Source of the DNA: Deinococcus actinosclerus
GTDB lineage: Bacteria > Deinococcota > Deinococci > Deinococcales > Deinococcaceae
Assembly: GCF_001507665.1 (NCBI RefSeq)
Contig: NZ_CP013910.1
Coordinates: 3,150,001-3,214,000 of the forward strand
DNA: 64,000 nucleotides
Reading direction: 5' to 3'
The translations under genes were made by a program, and so were the position numbers. Below are positions 28,882-38,505 of this stretch, piece after piece. Position 1 is the first letter of the stretch; each line of letters opens with the position of its first letter. Under the pieces are notes generated by a model that had not been told where the DNA came from, made no database searches, and worked only from the letters and a program-made list of their open reading frames with translations.

Positions 28882-30974
28882 GGCGCGCGGCCCTGCTCGC
28901 GGGGCTGCTGGGCGCCCTGCTGGACAGCGCGGCGGGCGCCACGACCGCGCTGGACGGCCGCACCCTGCGGCACGAGGGCGCGGGCGGCGCGTGGCAGCGC
29001 ACCCTGCCGGACGCGCTGGGCCCCCTCAGCGGTCCCCTGGAACTGGGCAGCACCGTACTGGTGGGGGCCGGACCGGTCGTGTACGCGCTCGGCCCCGGGG
29101 GCGTGGCGACCGGCCGGGCCGACCTGCCGGGCGTGGTGAACAGCCTGGACGCCAGCGGCGACGTGGTCACGGCCAGCACCCTGCTGGGCGGCGTGACCGA
29201 ACGGTTCACGCTGAACGTGCAGGGCGGCGCGCTGCGCGTGCAGGAGCGGGTGGTGTTCCCGCCGGATCCGGTCGTGACCGGCTGGCTGGCCAGCGTGGCC
29301 GATCAGGTGCCGGCCGCGCAGCTGCGCGCGGCGGCGCAGCAGGACCCCCTCAACCCGTTCCTGACGCTGCGGCTGGCGCAGACCGAGGGCGAACCCGCCG
29401 GGGCGCTCAGCCGGGTGCGGCAGGCGCTGAGCGGGCCGCTGCCCTTCCCAGCGTGGGTGCAGCTGGCCGAGCGGCTGGACGGAGCGGGCTTCCCGGCGGC
29501 GGCGGACCTGGCCCTGGCGCAGGCGCAGGAGGACGCGGCGGCGCGCGGCGTGGACCCGGCGCTGCCGGTGAGCCGCGCGGCGCTGGGGGCGTACGGGAAT
29601 CCCAGCGGGTACGTGGGAACGCTGCTGGCGCAGGGCCGCGTCGACCGGGCCGGCGCGTGGATGACCTACCTGCGGGACCTGCACCCCCGGTTCGAGGGGG
29701 GCGGCGCGCTGTACGAACGCTACGCGCGGACGCTGGACGCGCAGGGCCGCGAGGGCGAGGCCGACGAGTGGCGGCAGTTCGCCCGGACGCTGCGCACCGG
29801 CACGCTGTACAACCTGGGGCTGGAGGGCCTGGGCGCGGTGCGCGACGCGGCGCGGCTGGCGAGCCTGGCGCTGGGCCTGAGCCTGCTGGCGGCGCTGCTG
29901 ACGCTCGCGGTGCGGGCCTTTGCGGCGCAGGGGGAGGACACGCGCGCGCTGGGCGGCCGGTACCGTTCGTGGCTGCGGCGGCCGCTGGCGCGGGCGCGGC
30001 GGGTGTTCATCGCGTACGCCTCGCTCAGCGAGCGCCTGACGGTGACGCTGCTGGCGGCCGCGCTGCTGGGCACGCTGGGCGGCGTGCAGTGGGCGAACCT
30101 GACCGGCGCGGCGCTGCGCTCGCCGGCGCTGTCGAGCGGCACCTTCGGGGGCGGCTGGTGGAACGCGCAGCTCGAGCGCCTGACCCTGCGGCCGGGGGCC
30201 GACGCGGCGCTGCTCACGGCGCTGGGCGCGCAGCTCGACGGCGACGATACCCGCGCCCGCACGCTGTACACGGCGGCGCTGCCGGACGCCTGCGCGCGCA
30301 ACAACCTGGGCGTGATCGCGCAGCTGCGCGGCGACCTGCCGCAGGCGCGCGACCTCTTCCGCTCGGCGCTGGGCACGCAGCCGGACCTGCTGGCCCCGGC
30401 GTTCAACCTGGGCCTGCAACCCGCCGCCCCCGAGGCGGCCTTCCAGCGCACCCTGCGGCCCGAGCAGCCCCGGCTCTGCTACCCGGATCAGCGGCGGCTC
30501 ACGCGCGCCGCGACCGGCGACCTGAGCGTCACCCTGCGCGGCGCGCTGAGCGACCCGCTGGCGCTGCTTGATCCCTCGGCGGGGGGCTCGGCGCGACTGG
30601 GCCTGGCCCTGCTGGGCGTCACGGGACTGGGGGCGCTGCTGCTGCTGTCGCTGCTGCTGCCGCGCACGCCCCTGCCCCCCGAGCGCTCCCGCCCGGCCGG
30701 GTTCCGGCTGCTGGGCCTGCTGCTGCCGGGCGCGGCGCTGCTGGATTCCCCGTGGGGCGGGGTGCTGCTGGTCGCGTGGGGCGTGACCCTGGCGGCGCTG
30801 GCGCCCCTGTCGGGCCTGGTGGCGTTCGCGGGGCTGCCGCTGGCGGCGGGTCAGGCGGCGCTGCTGGCGGCGCTGGGGGGCATCTACGGGGTAAACACGC
30901 TGGCGTTCGTGCTGGCCGAACTCCGGCACGCGCGCCGGGCCGGGCGCGGGCGGCTGGACGACCCGCTGGCCTGA
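28878..30974 (+). CDS. Large membrane protein with signal peptide and TPR-like repeats
   Basis: A 698-residue protein I cannot name. It begins at GTG 28878, overlapping the PlsY-like stop, with a signal peptide (RRAALLAGLLGALLDSAAGA). About residues 25-125 form a strand-rich part, 130-310 helical TPR-like repeats, then a membrane segment near 335, another near 395, a second TPR-like stretch (ALGAQLDGDDTRARTLYTAALPDACARNNLGVIAQLRGDLPQARDLFRSAL), and several C-terminal hydrophobic segments. It is very rich in Leu and Ala. Coupling to the PlsY-like gene suggests a shared envelope role; no catalytic motif is visible. Confidence 0.7.
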   Translation: MRRAALLAGLLGALLDSAAGATTALDGRTLRHEGAGGAWQRTLPDALGPLSGPLELGSTVLVGAGPVVYALGPGGVATGRADLPGVVNSLDASGDVVTASTLLGGVTERFTLNVQGGALRVQERVVFPPDPVVTGWLASVADQVPAAQLRAAAQQDPLNPFLTLRLAQTEGEPAGALSRVRQALSGPLPFPAWVQLAERLDGAGFPAAADLALAQAQEDAAARGVDPALPVSRAALGAYGNPSGYVGTLLAQGRVDRAGAWMTYLRDLHPRFEGGGALYERYARTLDAQGREGEADEWRQFARTLRTGTLYNLGLEGLGAVRDAARLASLALGLSLLAALLTLAVRAFAAQGEDTRALGGRYRSWLRRPLARARRVFIAYASLSERLTVTLLAAALLGTLGGVQWANLTGAALRSPALSSGTFGGGWWNAQLERLTLRPGADAALLTALGAQLDGDDTRARTLYTAALPDACARNNLGVIAQLRGDLPQARDLFRSALGTQPDLLAPAFNLGLQPAAPEAAFQRTLRPEQPRLCYPDQRRLTRAATGDLSVTLRGALSDPLALLDPSAGGSARLGLALLGVTGLGALLLLSLLLPRTPLPPERSRPAGFRLLGLLLPGAALLDSPWGGVLLVAWGVTLAALAPLSGLVAFAGLPLAAGQAALLAALGGIYGVNTLAFVLAELRHARRAGRGRLDDPLA

Positions 30975-31059
30975 CGCGTGTGCCGGGCTTCAGGGGCGGC
31001 TGCGGGCTCCGGGGGCGGGCGTACCGTGTGGGCGCCGCGCGCCTGTTAGCCTGCCGGGC

Positions 31060-31626
<567 letters not shown>

Positions 31627-31636
31627 GGGGCCGGGC

Positions 31637-32293
31637 GTGAGGGTCGCCGCGCTGATCCCGGCGGCCGGGTCGGGCACGCGGCTGGGGCTGGGCCCGAAGG
31701 CGTTTGTGGAGGTCGCGGGCCGCAGCCTGCTGGGCCGCAGCGCCGCAGCCCTGGTCCCGCACGTGGACGAGGTGCTCGTGGCGCTCCCGGCTGGACTGAC
31801 GCTGCCCCGGGACGTGCCCGCGCGCGCCGTGACGGGCGGCGACACCCGGCAGGCGAGCGTACTGGCGCTGCTGCGCGCCACGGACGCCGAGGTGGTCCTC
31901 GTGCACGACGCGGCGCGGCCCTTCCTGCCGGGCGCGGTGGCCGGCGCGGTGATCGCCGCGGCGCGCGAGGTGGGCGCGGCGACGGCGGCGCTCCCGGTGG
32001 CGGACACCCTGGTGCGGGCCGGTCCGGGCGGCGACTGGGGCAACCTCATTCCGCGCGAGGGGCTGTGGGCGGTGCAGACGCCGCAAGGCTTCCGGCGTGA
32101 CCTGCTGCTCGCCGCGCACGGGGCGGCGCTGGCCGACGGGTTCGCCGCCACGGACGACGCGGGGCTGATCGCCCGGACGGGCGGCGCGGTGCGGCTGGTG
32201 CCGGGCGACGCGCGGCTGTTCAAGGTGACCACGCCCGGCGACCTGGCCCTGGCGCAGGCGCTGGCCCCGGTGTGGGACGCCGCCCCGGTGTGA
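31637..32293 (+). CDS. ispD: IspD, 2-C-methyl-D-erythritol 4-phosphate cytidylyltransferase
   Basis: IspD makes CDP-methylerythritol in the MEP pathway to isoprenoids. The 218-residue product starts at GTG 31637 with AALIPAAGSGTRLGLGPKAFVEVAG (CTP loop) and has VTGGDTRQASVLALL, VLVHDAARPFL, VQTPQGFRRDLLL and ATDDAGLIARTGGAVRLVPGDARLFKVTTPGDLALA. All are family blocks. It lies ten bases after ubiX and fourteen before ispE, whose product acts on its reaction product, which supports co-expression. Confidence 0.95.
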   Translation: MRVAALIPAAGSGTRLGLGPKAFVEVAGRSLLGRSAAALVPHVDEVLVALPAGLTLPRDVPARAVTGGDTRQASVLALLRATDAEVVLVHDAARPFLPGAVAGAVIAAAREVGAATAALPVADTLVRAGPGGDWGNLIPREGLWAVQTPQGFRRDLLLAAHGAALADGFAATDDAGLIARTGGAVRLVPGDARLFKVTTPGDLALAQALAPVWDAAPV

Positions 32294-32307
32294 GATGCTG
32301 GGGGGGC

Positions 32308-33159
32308 ATGAGCGACCTCGCCGCGCCCGTCACGTACTTCGCGCCCGCCAAGGTGAACCTGGGCCTCAGCGTCCGGGACCTGCGTTCGGACGGGTACCAC
32401 GAACTGCACTCGCTGATGGTGCCCCTGAGCGTCGGGGACGACCTGGAGATCGCCCCGGCCGCCGCCCTGACCCTGCGGGTGGAGGGCGCCGACCTGCCCG
32501 AGGACGGGGGCAACCTGGTGTTCCGCGCGGCGCGGGCGTACCTGGACGCCGCCGGCGTGGCGGGCGGCGCGGCGATCACGCTGCACAAGCGGCTGCCGCT
32601 CGCGTCGGGCCTGGGGGGCGGCAGCAGCGACGCGGCGACCACGCTGATGGCGCTGGCGCGGCTGTACCCGGCGGGCGTGGACCTCAGCGCGCTGGCGCTG
32701 CGCCTCGGCGCGGACGTGCCGTTCTTCCTGCTGGGCCGCGCGGCGGTTGCCTCGGGCGTGGGCGAGGTCCTCGCCCCCACCCCGGTGCCGCGCGTGGCGC
32801 TGGTGCTGCTCAACCCCGGCGTGGAGGTCAGTGCCCGCGACGCGTACGTGTGGCTCGACGCCGAGGAGGGCTTCACCCCGGCTCTGGAGATCGAGGCGAT
32901 TCTGGCGGCCCTGTCGAACGGGCGGCCCACGCCGTACCTGAACGCCCTGCAGGGCCCGGTCGCGGCGCGGCACGCTCCCATCCGCGAGGCGCTGGCGGCC
33001 CTGACGGCGGCGGGGCTGCACTCGCCGCTGATGAGCGGGTCGGGCAGCACCTGCTTTGCGCTGGCCCGCGACGACGCGCACGCGCACGACGCCGCGCAGG
33101 TCCTGGCGGCGCGGCACCCGGACTGGTGGGTGCAGGCGGCGCACAGCCTGGGCAGCTGA
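32308..33159 (+). CDS. ispE: IspE, 4-diphosphocytidyl-2-C-methyl-D-erythritol kinase
   Basis: IspE phosphorylates the IspD product. The 283-residue GHMP kinase has FAPAKVNLGLSVRDLRSDGYHELHSLM at the N terminus, the ATP loop LPLASGLGGGSSDAATTLMALARL, and the C-terminal SGSGSTCFALARD. ATG 32308 is preceded by a run of seven G's and by GATGCT eight bases upstream; either a ribosome site or a leaderless start could serve. Together with ispD it completes two consecutive MEP steps. Confidence 0.95.
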   Translation: MSDLAAPVTYFAPAKVNLGLSVRDLRSDGYHELHSLMVPLSVGDDLEIAPAAALTLRVEGADLPEDGGNLVFRAARAYLDAAGVAGGAAITLHKRLPLASGLGGGSSDAATTLMALARLYPAGVDLSALALRLGADVPFFLLGRAAVASGVGEVLAPTPVPRVALVLLNPGVEVSARDAYVWLDAEEGFTPALEIEAILAALSNGRPTPYLNALQGPVAARHAPIREALAALTAAGLHSPLMSGSGSTCFALARDDAHAHDAAQVLAARHPDWWVQAAHSLGS

Positions 33160-33265
33160 GCGGGGGCCCCTTCAGCTCACCTCAGGTAAGTCGCGGGTAA
33201 GGCCGGCGGGTCTACGCTGCCGGGCAGACGGCCCCCTTCACGCTGCCCCTGCCCGGAGTGACCAC

Positions 33266-33643
33266 TTGACCCTGCACGATCCCCCCACCCTGATCACGAC
33301 TCCTGTCCTGCTGGTGCCCACGGCGCCGTTCGAGCGGGTCGGTGCGCTGCCGCAGCGGCACACCGTGCCGGGCGCGGAACTGCTGGTCTTTCAGTTCGCC
33401 AACGGGTACGGCGCGGCCGTGACCCGCCAGCTGTCCCGACCCGAGGAGAGCGCCTTCGAGTTCTGCGTGCTCGACTGCATGCAGCCCACGCCTCAGCCCT
33501 GCTTCTCGACCACGGTGGCGACCTCGTTCGTGTCGGGCCTGTCGCGTGAGGGCACCGAGGGCCTGCTGATGCTCACCGAGCGGCTGGGGCTGCATCCGCT
33601 GCGCGTGCGGGCGAACAGCAGTCTGCTGGACGAGGACTTCTGA
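33266..33643 (+). CDS. Conserved hypothetical protein
   Basis: A 125-residue soluble protein of unknown function. The start is TTG 33266, with GGAG seven bases upstream; no ATG or GTG in frame gives a better start. It contains ALPQRHTVPGAELLVFQFANGYGAAVTRQL and SFVSGLSREGTEGLLMLTERLGLHPLRVRANSSLLDEDF, a plausible compact alpha/beta fold. It is followed by a strong terminator-like hairpin, so it may form its own unit or the end of the isp operon. Confidence 0.65.
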   Translation: MTLHDPPTLITTPVLLVPTAPFERVGALPQRHTVPGAELLVFQFANGYGAAVTRQLSRPEESAFEFCVLDCMQPTPQPCFSTTVATSFVSGLSREGTEGLLMLTERLGLHPLRVRANSSLLDEDF

Positions 33644-33678
33644 TCCACCCGCCCGGGGGGCACTGACCGGAGCAGCTG

Positions 33679-33716
33679 ACCGGGCGGCGGGGGAAGGCCT
33701 ACCCCCACCGCCCGGT
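33679..33716 (+). terminator. Probable terminator after 33266-33643
   Basis: ACCGGGCGGCGGGGG (33679-33693) pairs with CCCCCACCGCCCGGT (33702-33716) with one mismatch, followed by TCTG. It separates the isp-side genes from the acylase gene. Confidence 0.65.
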
Positions 33717-33758
33717 TCTGCGCGCGTGGACCGCCGGGGGCTATGCTGCGCGGGTCAC

Positions 33759-36167
33759 ATGAACACGAAAACGGTGGGGCCGCTGCGGCGGAAGAGGTCG
33801 TGGGGTCGCCGGGTGGCGACCGGCGTGCTGGGGACGCTGCTGCTGCTGGGCGCGGCGGGCGGCGGGGCCTACGCGTGGCTGCGCGCGACCAGCGAGCCGC
33901 AGCGCGCGGGCAACGTGAATCTGGCCGGGCTGGGCGGGAACGTGCAGGTCACGCGCGACGCGTGGGGCGTGCCGCACATCCGCGCGCAGACCGACGAGGA
34001 CGCGGTGTTCGCGCTGGGCTTCGTGCACTGGCAGGACCGCGCGTGGCAGATGGACTTCCAGCGGCGCGTGGCGCAGGGTCGCCTCTCGGAGGTGCTGGGC
34101 GAGGCGGCGCTGCCGCAGGACAGGTTCCTGCGCACCTGGGGTTTCCAGCGGGCCGCGCAGAGTGCCCTGCCCGCCCTGGACGCGCGCTCGCGCCGCCTGA
34201 TCGCGGCGTACACGGCGGGCGTGAACGCCGCGCAGGGCCGGGGCAAGAAGGCGCTGGAATTCCGGATCCTGGGGTACACGCCGGAGCCCTGGCAGGACGT
34301 GGACACGGTGTCGTGGAGCAAGCTGATGGCCTTCGACCTGGGCGGCAACTACGACCGGGAGGTCCTGAACGCCCACGTCGCACGCCAGCTGGGAGCGGGG
34401 GGGCTGGATCAGGTCACTGCGCCGTACCCGGCGGATGGGCCGACGATCCTCAGCGCGGACGAGGTCGGGGCCGAGAACGCCGCGCCGCAGACCGGCACGA
34501 CCTCCGATGCGCCCCGCCTGCCGGAGGCGACGGTCGCGGCTCTGCGGGCGCACCTGCGGGCCGCCGAGGCGCTGGGCATGCAGCAGGTGCCCGGCAAGGG
34601 CAGCAACGACTGGGTGATCGCCGGGTCGCGCACGGCCAGCGGCAAACCCATCCTGGCGGACGACCCGCACCTCGCGCTGACCGCGCCGATGCTGTGGTAC
34701 CTCGCGGACGTGCAGGGTGGGGACCTGAAGGCGATCGGGGCCAGCATCCCGGGCCTGCCGGCCATCGTGATCGGGCGCAACGAGCGGGTCGCGTGGGGCG
34801 TGACGAACGTGAACCCCGACGTGCAGGACCTGTACGTGGAACCCGAGGGCGCGCGGCTCACCAGTCGCCAGGAGGTGATCAAGGTCAAGGGCAAAGAGGA
34901 CGTGACGCTCACCGTCCGCGAGAGCGCGCACGGCCCGGTCATCAGCGACAACGGCGGCGGCGGCCTGAACTTCGCGGACGCGGGCCCGCGCGTGGCCCTG
35001 AAGTGGACGGCGCTGCAACCCGGCGACACCACCATGGACGCCTTCCTGGGCCTGAACTACGCGCAGAACTGGGCCGAGTTCACGCAGGCGCTCTCGCGCT
35101 ACGTGGCCCCCAGCCAGAACTTCGTGTACGCGGACGTGGACGGCAACACCGGCTACTACGCGCCGGGCCGCGTGCCCATCCGCGAGGGCTGGGACGGCAG
35201 CCTCCCCGTGCCGGGCGACGGCAGCCGCGAGTGGCGCGGCTTCATTCCCTTCGGGGAACTGCCGCACACCCTGAACCCGGCCGACGGACTGGTCGTCACC
35301 GCGAACAACCGGGTCGTGCCCGACGGGTACCCCTACCTGCTCGGGAACACCCGCAACTGGGCCGAACCGTACCGCGCCCGGCGCATCACGGACCTGCTGA
35401 CCGCCACCCCGAAACTGAGCGTGGCGGACGTGCAGCGCACCCAGCTCGACACCCACAGTCTCGTGTGGGACGACTTCCGCCCCGTTCTGCTGGCCACGAA
35501 GCCCGGCAGTGACCGCGCCCGGCAGGCCCTGAGGACCCTGCAGGGCTGGGACGGCAGCATGACCACCGGCAGCCAGGGCGCCCTGCTGTTCGAGGCGTGG
35601 CTGCTGCAGCTTCAGGAGATGGCCCGCGACGAACTGAACGACGCGACCGTCATGAACAGCCTGTCCGTCCTGAACCAGCTGCGCGCCGGCGGCGAACTGT
35701 GCGCGCAGGGCGGCCAGGGCGACTGCGCGGCCCTGCTGACCCGCACGCTGGACGCCGCCATCACCGACCTCCAGGCCCGCCTGGGGGACGACATGACCGG
35801 CTGGACGTACGGGAAGCTCCATCAGGTCGCCAGCAACCACCGCGCGTTCGGGAAGGTCAGCGCCCTGGCGTGGCTGTTCAACCACCACGCCCCCACCCCC
35901 GGCGGCACGAACACCGTGAACGTCGCCCGGCCCGAGCACGACACCTTCGCGCAGACGCACGGCCCCAGCTACCGCCAGATCGTGGACCTCAGTGATCCCG
36001 ACCGCAGCGTGTACATCGGCAGCCTGGGGCAGGCGGGCAGCCCCCTGGCGCCCCACGCCACCGACCAGATGACCCGCTGGATCGGCGGGCAGTACCTCCC
36101 CATGAGCACGAAACCCGCCGACTGGGGAAACACGCAGACCCTCACCCTTCACCCGGCGGGCAAGTAG
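33759..36167 (+). CDS. Penicillin acylase family protein (secreted Ntn hydrolase)
   Basis: An 802-residue Ntn hydrolase made as a precursor that cuts itself into alpha and beta chains. A membrane or signal segment lies at about residues 15-40 (VATGVLGTLLLLGAAGGGAYAW). The alpha chain holds VTRDAWGVPHIRAQTDEDAVFALGFVHWQDRAWQMDFQRR. The beta chain starts at Ser282 in GKGSNDWVIAGSRTASGKPILADDPHL, the nucleophile and self-cleavage site. TANNRVVPDGYPYLLG and TPGGTNTVNVARPEHDTFAQTHGPSYRQIVDLSD are also typical. A -10 TATGCT lies at 33742-33747. Substrates may be beta-lactams or acyl-homoserine lactones; not determinable here. Confidence 0.92.
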   Translation: MNTKTVGPLRRKRSWGRRVATGVLGTLLLLGAAGGGAYAWLRATSEPQRAGNVNLAGLGGNVQVTRDAWGVPHIRAQTDEDAVFALGFVHWQDRAWQMDFQRRVAQGRLSEVLGEAALPQDRFLRTWGFQRAAQSALPALDARSRRLIAAYTAGVNAAQGRGKKALEFRILGYTPEPWQDVDTVSWSKLMAFDLGGNYDREVLNAHVARQLGAGGLDQVTAPYPADGPTILSADEVGAENAAPQTGTTSDAPRLPEATVAALRAHLRAAEALGMQQVPGKGSNDWVIAGSRTASGKPILADDPHLALTAPMLWYLADVQGGDLKAIGASIPGLPAIVIGRNERVAWGVTNVNPDVQDLYVEPEGARLTSRQEVIKVKGKEDVTLTVRESAHGPVISDNGGGGLNFADAGPRVALKWTALQPGDTTMDAFLGLNYAQNWAEFTQALSRYVAPSQNFVYADVDGNTGYYAPGRVPIREGWDGSLPVPGDGSREWRGFIPFGELPHTLNPADGLVVTANNRVVPDGYPYLLGNTRNWAEPYRARRITDLLTATPKLSVADVQRTQLDTHSLVWDDFRPVLLATKPGSDRARQALRTLQGWDGSMTTGSQGALLFEAWLLQLQEMARDELNDATVMNSLSVLNQLRAGGELCAQGGQGDCAALLTRTLDAAITDLQARLGDDMTGWTYGKLHQVASNHRAFGKVSALAWLFNHHAPTPGGTNTVNVARPEHDTFAQTHGPSYRQIVDLSDPDRSVYIGSLGQAGSPLAPHATDQMTRWIGGQYLPMSTKPADWGNTQTLTLHPAGK

Positions 36168-36179
36168 GTAGACTGCCGT

Positions 36180-36779
36180 ATGGCCGAACCTCACCGCGTG
36201 CGCGACGCCCTGCGCGCCAGCATGACCGCCTGGGCCACCCTGACCGTCCGGGACGACCAGGCCCGCGTGACCCTCGCCCCCGACCTCGACGTGCTTGCCC
36301 CGCAGCTCGACGCGATCGACCCCGGCTGGAGCCTCACCTGGGCGTGCGACCACCCGGCGCCGCCCATCGTGCGCGCCCGCCTCAGCGTCCTGGGTGCGGC
36401 CCGCGAGGGCCTCGCCACCGCGCATACCCTTCAGGACGCCAAACTGGCCGCGCTGGCCGACCTCGCCCGCTCGTACGGCGTCACGCCCACCAGCGACCCC
36501 GTCTGGGTCGAGTACGACCCGGAGGACGGCGCGAACACCAGCGAACTGGAAACCGACACCCCCACCCCCCGCCCCGCCGCCGAGCGCCCCCTGCCCCCAC
36601 AACCACCCCGCGACCCGCAGATGGAAAAGGCGCGTCGGCACATCGAGGACCTGCTGGAGCAGCTGAAAGTCGCTGGGCGCGGCGGGGAAGCCGCCCGCAT
36701 CCTCATGCGCGGCTACGGCGAGACCCTGGAAGAAAGCCGCGCCATCTACAAGGACCTCCACGCCCTCCTGAAAGGCTGA
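36180..36779 (+). CDS. Hypothetical protein
   Basis: A 199-residue soluble protein with no recognised family. Residues 1-110 look like one domain; 120-145 is a Pro/Thr-rich linker; the C-terminal part (MEKARRHIEDLLEQLKVAGRGGEAARILMRGYGETLEESRAIYKDLHALLKG) is helical. ATG 36180 lies five bases after TAGACT (36169-36174), so a leaderless mRNA is likely. The metallophosphoesterase gene follows after four bases and is probably co-transcribed. Confidence 0.65.
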   Translation: MAEPHRVRDALRASMTAWATLTVRDDQARVTLAPDLDVLAPQLDAIDPGWSLTWACDHPAPPIVRARLSVLGAAREGLATAHTLQDAKLAALADLARSYGVTPTSDPVWVEYDPEDGANTSELETDTPTPRPAAERPLPPQPPRDPQMEKARRHIEDLLEQLKVAGRGGEAARILMRGYGETLEESRAIYKDLHALLKG

Positions 36780-36783
36780 CCCC

Positions 36784-37545
36784 ATGCGTAAATTCCTCGC
36801 CTTCGGCGACGTGCACGCCGACTTCGACCTCCTCTGGGCCGCCCTGCGCGCCGCCAGCTGCGCCGACGGTGCGGGGATGCCCACCCCGCCCGTCCAGGCC
36901 GGACTGTTCCAGGTCATCCTGATCGGCGACCTCGTCCACCCGAAGAACGAGCGCGATTACGCCCGCCTGACCGGCCTGCCCCGCTTCGACCACAAGAACC
37001 CCGACCACCTGTTCCTCGCCGCGCGCGAACAGATCCGCCACCTGGAGAAACTGAAGGCGTACCAGGAAGCCGCGCCGCACGCCGTGCACATCATCCTGGG
37101 CAACCACGACGACGCCGTCCTGAACACCAGCTACGTGCTGGGCACCAGCGGCGGCATGGTCCACGTGGAATTCGACCCGGACCACGGCGGCCTGATCCTC
37201 CCCGACCACCTCGCCGCGTGGATGCGCAGCTTCCCGCGCGAACTGCGCGTCGGCACCGTGCAGTTCGCGCACGTCTCACCCCTGCCCGCCCACGCGCACT
37301 ATGACGACCTGTTCTACGCCGACCACAGCCCCAAACGCTGGTTCCGCGACTCGCCCGAGTACGTCCGCATGGCCGGACTCGACTACGGCGTGTACGGCCA
37401 CACCCAGATCGACGGCGGCATCCACCTCGACGAGGACCACCACCTCGCCATGATCGACGCGCTGCACGCCCGCGAGTACCTCGAACTGCTGCTCGATCCC
37501 GGGCAGGACGAACCGGTCCAGAACGTCCGCGCTGTTCCCTTCTGA
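36784..37545 (+). CDS. Metallophosphoesterase
   Basis: A 253-residue calcineurin-like phosphoesterase. The dimetal ligands are visible in order: FGDVHADFD (Asp, His), IGDLVHPKNE (Asp), LGNHDDAV (Asn, His), AHVSPLPAH (His) and YGHTQIDGG (His). It is likely cytosolic and acts on a phosphomonoester or phosphodiester; the substrate is unknown. It starts four bases after the preceding gene and seems to form a two-gene unit with it. Confidence 0.9.
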   Translation: MRKFLAFGDVHADFDLLWAALRAASCADGAGMPTPPVQAGLFQVILIGDLVHPKNERDYARLTGLPRFDHKNPDHLFLAAREQIRHLEKLKAYQEAAPHAVHIILGNHDDAVLNTSYVLGTSGGMVHVEFDPDHGGLILPDHLAAWMRSFPRELRVGTVQFAHVSPLPAHAHYDDLFYADHSPKRWFRDSPEYVRMAGLDYGVYGHTQIDGGIHLDEDHHLAMIDALHAREYLELLLDPGQDEPVQNVRAVPF

Positions 37546-37576
37546 CCCCGCCCGCCCCGGCCCGCGCGCCCACACA

Positions 37577-37605
37577 TTGACAACCGTGAAGTGCGCCGCT
37601 ATCCT
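37577..37605 (+). promoter_or_regulatory. Promoter of the tRNA-Asp/tRNA-Phe operon
   Basis: TTGACA (37577-37582), 17-base spacer, TATCCT (37600-37605). It lies 34 bases before the tRNA-Asp gene and is among the clearest sigma-70 promoters in the window. Confidence 0.88.
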
Positions 37606-37639
37606 TAACCCCGCTGCTTTTGCAGCCCCTTCAAGGCAC

Positions 37640-37717
<78 letters not shown>

Positions 37718-37720
37718 GAA

Positions 37721-37796
<76 letters not shown>

Positions 37797-37808
37797 CCAA
37801 AGGAAACG

Positions 37809-37834
37809 CCCCCACCCCAGCGGTGGGGGTTTTT
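37809..37834 (+). terminator. Rho-independent terminator of the tRNA operon
   Basis: CCCCCACC (37809-37816) pairs with GGTGGGGG (37822-37829), followed by TTTTT (37830-37834). Confidence 0.93.
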
Positions 37835-37868
37835 CATGCCCTCATGCGTGCGGGCCATGCTGGGCGTC

Positions 37869-38318
37869 ATGCGCCCACAGTTCACGCCTGAAGCCCTGCG
37901 CGCCGTCGCGGCGTTCCTGCCCGTCATGGCGGACCCGGCGTTCCGCTTCACGGACGGCCAGCCGCCCGCCGTGGTCCTGCCGGACGGCGGCGTGCAGATG
38001 CGCGGGTACGCGTACGACCCGCAGGTGGCGCGGCTGCTGCGCACGCTGGACGAGTTCGGGTGGGTGCATGCCGACGAGCGGTTCCAGTGGCCGCGGTGGG
38101 CGCAGTCGCCCGAGGCGCGCGCCCTGCGGGACGACCCGGCGGTACTGGCCCGCGCGACCCCGGTTCAGCTGGCGCGGCTGCTGACGGTCTTCGCGCGGCA
38201 GGAGCGGTTCAGTGACGGCGCGCGCCTGGGCTTCTGGGAGTCCGGGCTGCTGCTGGGCATCCTGCGCCGCGCGGCGGCACTGGCGGATACAGCGGGACGG
38301 GCGGGTGCGGCGGGCTGA
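37869..38318 (+). CDS. Hypothetical protein (possibly DUF6508-like)
   Basis: A 149-residue soluble protein. FTPEALRAVAAFLPVMADPAFRFTDGQ, YDPQVARLLRTLDEFGWVHADERFQWPRW and FARQERFSDGARLGFWESGLLLGILRRAA suggest a small family found in many bacteria, for which I recall the DUF6508 label with low certainty. I take ATG 37869 because CATGCT lies seven bases upstream; ATG 37857 and 37836 are possible but overlap the tRNA terminator region. Function is unknown. Confidence 0.6.
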   Translation: MRPQFTPEALRAVAAFLPVMADPAFRFTDGQPPAVVLPDGGVQMRGYAYDPQVARLLRTLDEFGWVHADERFQWPRWAQSPEARALRDDPAVLARATPVQLARLLTVFARQERFSDGARLGFWESGLLLGILRRAAALADTAGRAGAAG

Positions 38319-38390
38319 TCCTCCCTCTCCCCTGCCGGGTGCCCGGGCGCCTGTGTTCCCCGCCCCCTGGCAGGAATGCATGGACTTGTG

Positions 38391-38505
38391 GATAATGCGC
38401 GGTTGAGGTCGCGCCTGCGGGTGCGGACTCCCACAACCGGGTGACCTGTACTGTCACCCCAGGCCCGCGCCGTTCAGGGTGCGGACCTGCCGGGAGGAAA
38501 GACAT
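38391..38505 (+). promoter_or_regulatory. Leader of the queFDEC operon
   Basis: A possible -10 GATAAT (38391-38396) would give a leader of about 100 bases. It holds a perfect stem, GGGTGAC (38439-38445) with GTCACCC (38453-38459), loop CTGTACT, before the Shine-Dalgarno GGGAGGAAA. I do not recognise any preQ1 aptamer class in it. Confidence 0.35.

Noticed and set aside
33741..36917. Minus-strand open frame of 1058 codons
   Set aside because: It mirrors the penicillin acylase gene, has no recognisable domain and shows the Arg/His/Val-rich make-up of a high-G+C shadow frame.
38320..38505. preQ1 riboswitch before queF
   Set aside because: I looked for a preQ1 aptamer in the leader and saw only a simple 7-bp hairpin; no known aptamer core is recognisable.
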